Source: Fen-1364 sp049515135
Lineage (GTDB): Bacteria > Spirochaetota > Spirochaetia > SZUA-6 > Fen-1364
NCBI GenBank assembly: GCA_049515135.1
Contig: JBEKUJ010000006.1
Location: 62,001 to 126,000, forward strand
Length of the DNA: 64,000 nt
Direction of reading: 5' to 3'
Made by a program: the position numbers and the translations under genes. This document shows positions 14,662 through 22,580 of this stretch, in pieces (the stretch's first letter is position 1; the number at the start of each line of letters is the position of its first letter). The notes beneath the pieces were generated by a model. The model was not told where the DNA came from and ran no database searches. It saw nothing but the letters and a program-made list of their open reading frames with translations.

Positions 14662-16304
14662 AGGGGTCGGCGCAGCGCGGCTTCCTGGCGGCCGTCATCG
14701 CCCTGGCCCTTGCCGGATGCACGGCCCGATTCGAAAGCTTCCCGTTTGTAACCGCGCAAGGGCAGCAGATCGAGATTCGGCAGTCGCCGGGACGCAGCAG
14801 GGACCAGGAGGCCGTCTTTGCCCCGTCGGCAGCCAGCCTGACCAGCCCGCTGTACAGCCTTGGAAAGCCCCTGGCCATCACCGCGTCACGACAGGCCTTC
14901 GCGCTCTCCTACACAGGCACTCTCGCGGACGGCCGGCTGTCCATCCTCTCCGACAGGAAGACCGTCGTGCGGAGCGTAAGGCTCCCGCCCTCCGGCAGCA
15001 TTACCCTTCGATATCTCGTGCCGCTTTCCTCGGGCGACCAGATCTGGGGATACCAGCTCAGCGCCGGGAGCCCTGCACGCGCGGGAGAATCCCTTCAGCT
15101 GAAGGCCGCCGGGACGAGCCAGTTCGTTCACGGGTTTGAAATTTCTCCTGAAAGCCTTTCCGTGGATGGCAGCGTCGAGGTCCTTGCAGCCGGGCCGGAA
15201 GGCGCCACGGCACGGATCACGGAGGAAACGCGAAAAGAAATGGCGCAGGGGATCTGGCAGATCAGGCTTGACGTGGCGCAGCCGGAGATGCAGAGCCGGG
15301 ACGACGCCATCAGGTTCACGGGAAGCGACGCGCAGCAGGCTGTCTTCACCCTGGACGCGGCAGCGGCGCCTGCCAGCATCAGCTTTGCTCGTGGAAGCAC
15401 CGGTTTTCTTCCGCGGGACCTCCAGACGCGGCTGCCCGTGCAGAGGCTGGACATATCCTTTGTTCCGGCGGACAGGCCCATCCCGGCAGACCCGGGCATG
15501 ATCCTGGGCTGGGACCGGGCCACCTGGCGCCGCTCGGACTTCGAGCTCTACGCATGGGACCGGTTCCCTCGGGTTCTGATTTTCGATACGGCCACTTACG
15601 ACGTGCAGGACGGGCTGTTCAAGCGGCTCGCCTACTTTGTTGAGAAAGCAGGCTACCGCGACACCATCGAAGACCCGGAGGCCCTGGCCGGTAGACACGG
15701 ATACAACGCCCACGACTATCGGGCGGAAGACCTGGCCAGGTTCTTCTCAGAAGCGTTCCTGCGCGGGATTTCGCTTACTCCAGGGGAAACCGACCTGGAA
15801 CAGGTCCTTGAGGCCAACGACCTGATGCGCAAGACTGCAAAAGGCTTTGCCCCGGGGGAAGGCGCGGTGATCTCCATCTCGCGCAGCTCATCGCCTGTCC
15901 TCCGCCATCTCCTTCTCTCCCACGAGAGCGCCCACGGGGAGTTCTTCTCCCTTCCGCAGTTTCGAGCCGGCGTCGAGGAGGTCTGGGAATCCCTTTCCCC
16001 CGTGGAGAAGGACGTCTGGCTGGACTACCTGTCATCCAAGGCATACGACTCCTCCGACCACTACCTGGTTGTGAATGAGTTCCAGGCCTACCTCTTCCAG
16101 CAGCAGCGCCAGGACGTGGAAGGATTCCAATCCCTGACCCTTTCCCGCATGATGGCGCAGGGGGGAAAGGCTGCGGCGCTTGCCCGGCGCCTGCTGGCAG
16201 AGCGTCCCCACTCGTTTCTCGACTCCTTCGATGCCCTTGACGCGAAGCTTCGAGCCGCGGGAGGCCCTCCCGGCGGCCACCAGCTTGCGATTTTGCCCCG
16301 CTGA
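14658..16304 (+). CDS. Lipoprotein with HExxH metallopeptidase-like motif
   Basis: A 548-residue putative lipoprotein of unknown family. A short basic start, a hydrophobic core and the lipobox L-A-L-A-G-C end near residue 21. Residues about 25-290 are beta-rich with repeated short strands. The C-terminal half contains L-S-H-E-S-A-H-G-E at residues 422-426 (an HExxH zinc motif) and a downstream glutamate in V-N-E-F-Q-A-Y at residue 474, the spacing expected for a gluzincin-type third ligand. It may therefore be a surface or periplasmic zinc peptidase. The start is a TTG at 14658 overlapping the TGA of the previous gene, with AGGAGGG just upstream. No closer family could be named. Confidence 0.7.
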   Translation: MKGSAQRGFLAAVIALALAGCTARFESFPFVTAQGQQIEIRQSPGRSRDQEAVFAPSAASLTSPLYSLGKPLAITASRQAFALSYTGTLADGRLSILSDRKTVVRSVRLPPSGSITLRYLVPLSSGDQIWGYQLSAGSPARAGESLQLKAAGTSQFVHGFEISPESLSVDGSVEVLAAGPEGATARITEETRKEMAQGIWQIRLDVAQPEMQSRDDAIRFTGSDAQQAVFTLDAAAAPASISFARGSTGFLPRDLQTRLPVQRLDISFVPADRPIPADPGMILGWDRATWRRSDFELYAWDRFPRVLIFDTATYDVQDGLFKRLAYFVEKAGYRDTIEDPEALAGRHGYNAHDYRAEDLARFFSEAFLRGISLTPGETDLEQVLEANDLMRKTAKGFAPGEGAVISISRSSSPVLRHLLLSHESAHGEFFSLPQFRAGVEEVWESLSPVEKDVWLDYLSSKAYDSSDHYLVVNEFQAYLFQQQRQDVEGFQSLTLSRMMAQGGKAAALARRLLAERPHSFLDSFDALDAKLRAAGGPPGGHQLAILPR

Positions 16305-16316
16305 GCGATTTTCCTC

Positions 16317-16345
16317 TTGCCTGTCCAGACCCCATCGGTTACACT
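16317..16345 (+). promoter_or_regulatory. Sigma70-type promoter of nrdJ
   Basis: TTGCCT, 17 bases, TACACT at 16340-16345. This gives a leader of about 30 bases ending in GGAGGGG, nine bases before the nrdJ ATG. No B12 riboswitch fold fits in a leader this short. Confidence 0.6.
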
Positions 16346-16382
16346 AGTGTTTTGTCTCGCCGAATTTCCAGCGGAGGGGAAC

Positions 16383-19300
16383 ATGGAGATTGAGCGGCGT
16401 TTCACACGCGCGGGGGAATCCCCGTATAAGGATATATCTTTCGAGTCGCGAACCTCGGAGATCCGCAACCCCGACGGCAAGCAGATCTTCCGGCAAGAGA
16501 ACGTGCTCGTTCCGTCGTTCTGGTCGCAGATCGCCACGGACATCCTGGCGCAGAAGTACTTCCGCAAGCGGGGCGTTCCGCAGAAAGACGGAAGCACCGG
16601 CGGGGAGAACGACGCGCGGCAGGTCTTTCACCGTCTTGCCTTCACATGGATGGACTGGGGAAAGAAGTACGGCTACTTCTCTTCGCAGGAGGCTGCCCAG
16701 GCCTACTACGACGAGATGTGCCATATGCTGGCCCGGCAGATGGGCTCCCCCAACTCGCCCCAGTGGTTCAATACCGGCCTGTTCTCCGTCTATGGCATCA
16801 ACGGTCCGGCCCAGGGCCACTACTACGTGGACCCCAAGACTGCTGAGGTAAAAAAATCCACCAGCGCCTACGAGCGCCCGCAGCCCCATGCGTGTTTCAT
16901 CCTCTCCATCGAGGACGACCTGGTGAACGAAGGCGGAATCATGGACCTCATCACCCGGGAGGCGCGCCTTTTCAAGTACGGCTCGGGGACTGGCACCAAC
17001 TATTCCAAGCTGCGCGCATCCAGCGAACCGCTCTCCGGCGGCGGCGTCTCTTCGGGTCTTCTGTCTTTCCTCAAGGTGAGCGACAGGTCGGCATCCTCCA
17101 TCAAGAGCGGCGGAACCACGCGCCGCGCTGCGCGCATGGTCACCTTGGACGCTGACCATCCCGACGTCCTGAAGTACATCGACTGGAAAGCGGAGGAGGA
17201 GCGCAAGGTCGCCGCCATGGTCACCGGCAGCAGGCTGTTGAGGAAGCACACCAAGAGGATCCTCGAAGCGTGCAAGGGCCAGCCCGATGCGGGAGAAAAC
17301 GGTGACGGCGCAGCGCGGTTCGACCCCAAGAAGAACAGGGAGCTGGAGCGCGCCGTGCGGGAAGCCCTCCAGGACGAGGTCCCGCCGTCCTGGGTTTTCC
17401 AGGTGATCCAGCTGGCGGAGCAGGGCATATGGGACTTCGAGCCGGAAGAATACACGACTGACTGGGACAGCGATGCGTACAACACGGTGAGCGGCCAGTC
17501 CTCCAACAACTCGCTGCGTCTGAGCGATGTCTTCATGAAGGCGGTGATGGACGACGGCTGGTGGGAGCTCATCAACCGAACGGACGGGAAATACCGCCAG
17601 AAGATCCGGGCCCGCGAGATCTGGGACCGGATCGCCACGGCCGCGTGGCTCTGCGCCGACCCCGGCTTGCAGTTTCACACCACAATCAACGACTGGCACA
17701 CATGTCCCAAGGATGGGGAGATCCGCGCCTCCAACCCCTGCTCGGAATACATGTTCCTTGATGACACCGCGTGCAACCTCGCGTCCCTCAACCTGATGAC
17801 TTTCTACGACCTGGAAAAGGGGGAGGTCCGAATCGAGGAGCTGCGCCACGCAATACGCCTGTGGACCATCACGCTGGAGATCAGCGTGCTCATGGCGCAG
17901 TTTCCCGCCCGGGAGATCGCCCGCAAGAGCTTCGACTTCCGCACGCTGGGGCTGGGGTATGCAAACCTCGGCACACTCCTCATGGTCATGGGGATCCCCT
18001 ACGACAGCGCGGAGGGGCGCGCAATTGCAGCCGCAATCTCCGCCATCCTTTCTGCCGAGGCCTATGCCACCTCTGCAGAGATGGCAGCCGAGCTCGGGGC
18101 GTTCCCCCGGTACGCAGCCAACCGGGAGGACATGCTTCGCGTCATCCGGAACCACGGCAGGGCCGCGTACGGCGCGGCGCCGGAGGAGTATGAGGGCCTT
18201 TCCGTCATTCCCCAGCCCATCGACGCCCTCTTCTGCCCGCCCGACCTGATGGCGGCCGCCCGGCGCTCCTGGGACAGGGCCCTTGCCCTGGGGGAGAAGT
18301 ACGGCTACCGCAACGCCCAGGTCACGGCCATCGCGCCCACGGGAACCATCGGCCTGGTCATGGACTGCGACACCACCGGGGTGGAGCCCGACTTCAGCCT
18401 CGTGAAGTTCAAGAAGCTCGCCGGGGGAGGCTACTTCAAGATCATCAACACCTCCATCCCTCCCGCGCTGCACAAGCTGGGCTACAGCGAGGAGCAGATC
18501 CAGGACATCGAGCGCTACTGCCTGGGCAGGGGGACGCTGGACGGCGCTCCCGGCGTGTCTTCCGAGAAGCTGCGGGAAAAGGGGTTCAGCGACACTGAAA
18601 TCCAGAAGGTCAACGCATCCCTTGCCAACGCCTTCTCCATCGACTACTCCTTCCAGCCCAATGTGCTGGGCAAGGAGTTCCTTGCCGACACCCTGCAGAT
18701 CCCCGAGGCCACTTTCTCCCTGCCGGGCTTCAACCTCCTGGCCCACCTCGGCTTCACCGCCAAGGAGGTCGAGGCCACCAACATGTGGACATGCGGCACA
18801 ATGACCATCGAAGGGGCGCCGCACCTGGCCACGGAGCATTACGCGGTGTTCGACACTGCGAATCCCAACGGCAGGATCGGAAAGCGCTCAATTGCATGGA
18901 AAGCCCACATCGAGATGATGGCCGCCGTGCAGCCTTTCATTTCTGGGGCCATTTCCAAGACCATCAACATGCCGTCGGTTTCCTCGGTGGACGACATCAA
19001 GGGCGCGTACCTCCTTTCCTGGAGGAAGATGCTCAAGGCAATCGCCCTGTATCGGGATGGCTCCAAGCTGAGCCAGCCCCTTTCCTCCCTGATGCCGGGA
19101 TCCGACGCAACGGCGGAAGCTGTGCTTTCCATCATGAAGGACGCTGGCAAGGAATCCATCAGCCTGGCGTCGCCTTCCGCAACAAGGGGAAAGAAGCGAA
19201 ACCCTCTTCCCTCCAAGCGTTTCGGCTACACGCAGAAAGCCAAGATCGGCGGGCACAGCATCTTCCTGCGCACCGGGCAGTACGAAGACGGAACGCTGGG

Positions 19301-19784
19301 GGAGATTTTCCTGGACATGCACAAGGAGGGCGCGGCCTTCCGGTCGCTGCTCAACAGCTTTGCCATCGCCGTCTCCCTGGGGCTCCAGTACGGAGTGCCG
19401 CTGGATGAGTTCGTGGATGCGTTCACCTTCACGCGGTTCGAGCCCAACGGCATTGTGAGCGCCCACGACCACATCAAGATGACCACCTCTGTGCTGGACT
19501 TCATCTTCCGGGACCTTGCGCTGTCGTACCTGGGCAGGACCGACCTGGTCCAGGTGAAGCCGGACGACCTTACGCCCACTGCAATGAACAAGAACGGCAG
19601 CTCCCACCACGAAGCAAACGGGAACGGCAATGGAGAGCTGGTTGCCCTGGACAACGAGGTCCACGTGGCCAAGATGAAGGGCTACGAGGGAGATGGCTGC
19701 CCTGTGTGCGGCCACTTTACGCTGCTTCGAAGCGGGACATGCATGCGCTGCGACACCTGCGGGTCCACCACGGGTTGCAGCTGA
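16383..19784 (+). CDS. nrdJ: Vitamin B12-dependent ribonucleotide reductase (class II)
   Basis: An adenosylcobalamin-dependent reductase of 1133 residues that makes deoxyribonucleotides with or without oxygen. It shows the class II features: W-F-N-T-G-L, H-A-C-F-I-L-S with an active-site cysteine, F-K-Y-G-S-G-T-G-T-N-Y-S, N-P-C-S-E-Y-M-F with the thiyl-radical region, and A-P-T-G-T-I. A TSCPD-type domain precedes a C-terminal cysteine cluster (C-P-V-C-G and C-x-x-C-x-x-C-G), which probably binds zinc and carries the redox thiols that reload the active site. The ATG at 16383 follows GGAGGGG by a good distance. The length is typical of the large NrdJ subgroup. It has its own promoter and stands as a single gene. 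Confidence 0.96.
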   Translation: MEIERRFTRAGESPYKDISFESRTSEIRNPDGKQIFRQENVLVPSFWSQIATDILAQKYFRKRGVPQKDGSTGGENDARQVFHRLAFTWMDWGKKYGYFSSQEAAQAYYDEMCHMLARQMGSPNSPQWFNTGLFSVYGINGPAQGHYYVDPKTAEVKKSTSAYERPQPHACFILSIEDDLVNEGGIMDLITREARLFKYGSGTGTNYSKLRASSEPLSGGGVSSGLLSFLKVSDRSASSIKSGGTTRRAARMVTLDADHPDVLKYIDWKAEEERKVAAMVTGSRLLRKHTKRILEACKGQPDAGENGDGAARFDPKKNRELERAVREALQDEVPPSWVFQVIQLAEQGIWDFEPEEYTTDWDSDAYNTVSGQSSNNSLRLSDVFMKAVMDDGWWELINRTDGKYRQKIRAREIWDRIATAAWLCADPGLQFHTTINDWHTCPKDGEIRASNPCSEYMFLDDTACNLASLNLMTFYDLEKGEVRIEELRHAIRLWTITLEISVLMAQFPAREIARKSFDFRTLGLGYANLGTLLMVMGIPYDSAEGRAIAAAISAILSAEAYATSAEMAAELGAFPRYAANREDMLRVIRNHGRAAYGAAPEEYEGLSVIPQPIDALFCPPDLMAAARRSWDRALALGEKYGYRNAQVTAIAPTGTIGLVMDCDTTGVEPDFSLVKFKKLAGGGYFKIINTSIPPALHKLGYSEEQIQDIERYCLGRGTLDGAPGVSSEKLREKGFSDTEIQKVNASLANAFSIDYSFQPNVLGKEFLADTLQIPEATFSLPGFNLLAHLGFTAKEVEATNMWTCGTMTIEGAPHLATEHYAVFDTANPNGRIGKRSIAWKAHIEMMAAVQPFISGAISKTINMPSVSSVDDIKGAYLLSWRKMLKAIALYRDGSKLSQPLSSLMPGSDATAEAVLSIMKDAGKESISLASPSATRGKKRNPLPSKRFGYTQKAKIGGHSIFLRTGQYEDGTLGEIFLDMHKEGAAFRSLLNSFAIAVSLGLQYGVPLDEFVDAFTFTRFEPNGIVSAHDHIKMTTSVLDFIFRDLALSYLGRTDLVQVKPDDLTPTAMNKNGSSHHEANGNGNGELVALDNEVHVAKMKGYEGDGCPVCGHFTLLRSGTCMRCDTCGSTTGCS

Positions 19785-19805
19785 GGGCTCCCGCGGCGCG
19801 GGGCA

Positions 19806-19834
19806 TTGCGCAGCTCTGCCTGAATCAGTATCTT
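19806..19834 (+). promoter_or_regulatory. Sigma70-type promoter of the acyltransferase gene
   Basis: TTGCGC, 17 bases, TATCTT at 19829-19834, then seven bases to the ATG at 19842. No ribosome binding site is present, so a leaderless message is expected. Confidence 0.55.
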
Positions 19835-19841
19835 TGGCCCG

Positions 19842-21131
19842 ATGAGCGAGCCGACCGCCGCGTCCGAGACTTTCAAAAAGGTCAGGCTGGTCAACCGGAT
19901 CTTCTATCGGGTCATGACCTCGCTCCTGCGCGGCTTCATCATCAGGTATTTCCAGCTGGATTCCATCAACGCAGAGGTTGTCCCGGAGAACGGCGCCGGC
20001 ATCATCCTTGCCAATCACACGACGCTGTTCGATCCCATCTGGCTGTATGTCCTTCTCCGGCGCCCCGTCTACTTCGCAGCCACGGAAGACCTGTTCCGAC
20101 AGCGGGCCCTGGGCCGGCTGATCCGGTGGTTCGGCGCGTTCCCCAAGCGCAAGGCGGCTTCGGACATCACTGCCCTTCGCTCCATCTTCTCCATTGCGCA
20201 GAGGGGCGGGCTCATCGGCGTATTCCCGGAAGGGGTCCGGTCCTGGGACGGGACCGTGCAGCCGATCACCCACGGGATTTCGAAGCTCATCAGGAAACTC
20301 CAGGCGCCCGTCTATGCATGCCGGCTGGCCGGCGCGTACTTCGTGTTCCCGCGCTGGGCCCGGCGATGGCGCAGGTTCCCTGTGAAGGCTGTTTTCTCGC
20401 GGCTCTACCGGCCCGAAGAGATCCCCGAGGATGACGAGCGGATCGCGCGTGATGTGGCGCAGGCCATCCGGGGCCCGGACTCAAGCCAGCCCGTGGACGT
20501 CTCCCGGTTTCCCTACAAAGGCCTTGCCGTCGATGTGACGCACGTGCTCTACCGGTGCCCCAGCTGTGGAACGCTGGAAGGGTTGAAGGTGGTGCGCCCG
20601 TTCAGCACCAACAGGGTGGAGTGTTCCAGCTGCTTCTCTTCCTGGGTGATCGACGTCACCTGCCGGCTGTCCCCGGTGGATGAGGAGGGCAGACCGGAAG
20701 AGATCTGGACCGGGCTTCCGCAGCACTATGCGCGGATCAAGGCAATGCCTTTCACTCCCATTCGAAGCGAAGCGCGGCTGGGCCTTTCTCCGGATGAGCA
20801 GGTCTATCTCATCTCCCGGCCCCATTTCCTCTTCAAGCAGGAGAAGTTTCCCAACCTTCGGGTCCTGGCGTTCGGCCGTGCTTTCCTGACGAACCAGCGC
20901 CTGCTTTTCCGCACGCGCCTGGGTATCCCCCTCGCCGCCCCTCTGGCGGGCCTGGGGGCGCTCTCCGTGGACCCGGGGGACAAGCTGCACTTCACGTTCG
21001 AAAGCAGGTTGTACAGGATACCCTTCCGCCATGAGAGCGCTCTGAAGTGGTTCGACTCGATCCACCGCCTCAAGGACGAGGCGCGCGGGCTCAAGGAGCA
21101 GTCCAGCGTGCACCAGGACGCCGCGGTATGA
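19842..21131 (+). CDS. PlsC-type acyltransferase with zinc ribbon and PH/GRAM-like C terminus
   Basis: A 429-residue protein. Residues about 30-210 form a 1-acyl-glycerol-3-phosphate acyltransferase-like domain with the catalytic N-H-T-T-L-F-D (HX4D) and the substrate motif F-P-E-G-V-R-S. Unlike PlsC, it continues with a zinc ribbon (Y-R-C-P-S-C-G about residue 235 and V-E-C-S-S-C about 260). A last region then contains G-R-A-F-L-T-N-Q-R-L-L-F and I-P-F-R-H-E-S-A-L-K-W-F, a pattern seen in GRAM/bacterial PH-like lipid-binding domains. It probably acylates a lipid or related substrate at the inner membrane; the extra domains may sense lipid or a partner. The nitroreductase that follows overlaps by four bases. 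Confidence 0.82.
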   Translation: MSEPTAASETFKKVRLVNRIFYRVMTSLLRGFIIRYFQLDSINAEVVPENGAGIILANHTTLFDPIWLYVLLRRPVYFAATEDLFRQRALGRLIRWFGAFPKRKAASDITALRSIFSIAQRGGLIGVFPEGVRSWDGTVQPITHGISKLIRKLQAPVYACRLAGAYFVFPRWARRWRRFPVKAVFSRLYRPEEIPEDDERIARDVAQAIRGPDSSQPVDVSRFPYKGLAVDVTHVLYRCPSCGTLEGLKVVRPFSTNRVECSSCFSSWVIDVTCRLSPVDEEGRPEEIWTGLPQHYARIKAMPFTPIRSEARLGLSPDEQVYLISRPHFLFKQEKFPNLRVLAFGRAFLTNQRLLFRTRLGIPLAAPLAGLGALSVDPGDKLHFTFESRLYRIPFRHESALKWFDSIHRLKDEARGLKEQSSVHQDAAV

Positions 21132-21724
21132 GCGGCTCGGCGCTTTCCGCGCTGATCCAGGTCCGGTCCAGCGTCCGCAGATACGACGCACGTCCGGTGC
21201 CGGACAATGCCATCCTCTCCGTGATCGAGGCTGCGAGGTTCGCCCCTTCTGCAAGCAATGGCCAGCCGTGGCGGTTCATCGTGGTAAAGGGTGAGCAGGC
21301 CCGGGGGGCGCTTTCCCGCTGGAGTTTTTCCGGAATCTTCTCCCGTACGCGTTTTGCGGCCGCAGCTCCCGTGATCATCGCGCTGTGCGCGGAAAGGGCC
21401 GGCGTGGTGGAGTTAGCAAAGTCGCTGAAGGACAGGGCGATGTACCAGCTGGACTGCGGAATCGCGGGAGAGCACCTTGTGCTCCGCGCGGCAGAGCTGG
21501 GGCTGGGGACGTGCTGGATCGGCTGGTTCAACAGGAGGGGCGCCCGCCGCGCGCTGGGCGCGCCGCTGTCCGTCCGCGTCGTCTCCCTCATCGCCATGGG
21601 ATACCCGGCGCAGGGCCAGCAGGGGAGGAAAAAAGTCCGAAAACCGCTGGAGTCGATTCTCTGGCTGGACGCGTGGGGAACGCATTACCCCGGGTCCGAG
21701 GGCGGGGGAGAGACCTCGAAATAG
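21128..21724 (+). CDS. Nitroreductase family flavoprotein
   Basis: A 198-residue FMN-dependent NAD(P)H oxidoreductase of the nitroreductase superfamily. It begins with the typical I-Q-V-R-S-S-V-R-R-Y-D FMN phosphate-binding motif, then A-A-R-F-A-P-S-A-S-N-G-Q-P-W-R-F. The glycine-rich L-G-L-G-T-C-W-I-G segment follows near residue 130, and the M-G-Y-P strand near the end. The physiological substrate cannot be told from sequence. The ATG overlaps the acyltransferase stop (ATGA), so the pair is coupled. Its end overlaps by 40 bases with the 3' end of the convergent gene on the other strand. Confidence 0.88.
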   Translation: MSGSALSALIQVRSSVRRYDARPVPDNAILSVIEAARFAPSASNGQPWRFIVVKGEQARGALSRWSFSGIFSRTRFAAAAPVIIALCAERAGVVELAKSLKDRAMYQLDCGIAGEHLVLRAAELGLGTCWIGWFNRRGARRALGAPLSVRVVSLIAMGYPAQGQQGRKKVRKPLESILWLDAWGTHYPGSEGGGETSK

Positions 21725-22476
21725 CTCACCGGCTGCCCGTCAGGGTCAACCGCAGTCTCGGAATTGTACCTGTCCAGAAGCCTGTTCCCGTCAACGAAGA
21801 ACCGGTACCAGTGTCCTCCGGGAACGAGCCGGAGGGTTATGCGATACACCCCGGACTCCGTTTCCGCGAGCTGGCTCATGAAAGGGTCCCAGTTGTTGAA
21901 GTCCCCCTGGATGGTTACACGCCGGCCTGGCTGACCGCGAAACACGAACGTAATACTGCCATCCGGCTCCCGACGCGGGTTCACCGTGGGCCGCTGAGGC
22001 TCCTTCTCGATTGTGAAAAGTGAAATCAGGTTGCCTTGGCCGTCGGCTTCGATTTCAGGGTTGGAGGGGTCGTTCACCCACAGGCCGTCGACAACCATGC
22101 GGTAGCGTATCACCAGTGTGTTCTCTGGGACCTCGTAGTCCAGGACGTAGACCCCGTACTGGTTCTTCGAGAAGACGTGGAGGAGCGCGTAGTTCTCTGT
22201 CGCGAACCGGGCTCCGACAAACCGTACGTCAGCGGCGCTCGCTGGCCTGTAACTGAGGATCAGCACGTCGCCCACAAGGTGCGGAGGCTGCGCCTGCCTG
22301 AGCCCGTTGAGGGAAAGATCAAGGGTCATGGCGGTCTGCGCGAACCCGCGCGCAGCGGCGGATGCGATCATGCACGCAAGAATGAGACACCGCAGGAGGG
22401 AAACCCTCATTCTGCGCGGGATCTCAGGTTGGGCTGCGGCGGGCGAGCTTTCGCCCTGTCTGGTCTTCCTCTTCAC
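21685..22476 (-). CDS. Secreted glycogen-binding-fold (E-set/CBM48) protein
   Basis: A protein of up to 263 residues with an N-terminal signal peptide (L-L-R-C-L-I-L-A-C-M-I-A-S-A-A-A) and two immunoglobulin-like E-set domains. The C-terminal one has the AMPK/CBM48 pattern: G-D-F-N-N-W-D-P, a Y-R-I-T-L strand and G-H-W-Y-R-F-F-V-D-G. The first domain (N-Y-A-L-L-H-V-F ... V-I-R-Y-R-M-V-V-D-G-L-W) is similar. Such domains bind alpha-glucans or act as protein interaction modules. Two starts are possible: a GTG at 22476, or an ATG at 22410 directly before the signal peptide, which I think more likely for the mature product. It is divergent from flcA. Confidence 0.78.
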   Translation of the reverse strand: MKRKTRQGESSPAAAQPEIPRRMRVSLLRCLILACMIASAAARGFAQTAMTLDLSLNGLRQAQPPHLVGDVLILSYRPASAADVRFVGARFATENYALLHVFSKNQYGVYVLDYEVPENTLVIRYRMVVDGLWVNDPSNPEIEADGQGNLISLFTIEKEPQRPTVNPRREPDGSITFVFRGQPGRRVTIQGDFNNWDPFMSQLAETESGVYRITLRLVPGGHWYRFFVDGNRLLDRYNSETAVDPDGQPVSYFEVSPPPSDPG

Positions 22477-22478
22477 TG

Positions 22479-22507
22479 TTGGACGTCCTGGGGCTTTTGT
22501 TTATAAT
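22479..22507 (+). promoter_or_regulatory. Sigma70-type promoter of flcA
   Basis: TTGGAC, 17 bases, consensus TATAAT at 22502-22507. The leader is about 67 bases and contains two copies of ACTTGAATCA (22529-22538 and 22562-22571), the second merging into AGGAG. The promoter overlaps the upstream end of the divergent gene. Confidence 0.65.
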
Positions 22508-22580
22508 ACTCGGTCGGGAGCGGGCCTGACTTGAATCATGATGCGTTCCCATTTGGCCGAAACTTGAATCAGGAGACGAG

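Noticed and set aside
16317..16382. Cobalamin riboswitch in front of the B12-dependent reductase
   Set aside because: The leader between the predicted start of transcription and the ATG is only about 30 bases, far too short, and no B12-box sequence is visible.
16344..18839. An 831-codon open frame on the minus strand
   Set aside because: It is the antisense of nrdJ. Its predicted sequence is of low quality (many V, G, R, H) and shows no family motif, while the plus strand is a complete class II reductase. Long antisense frames are expected at this GC content.
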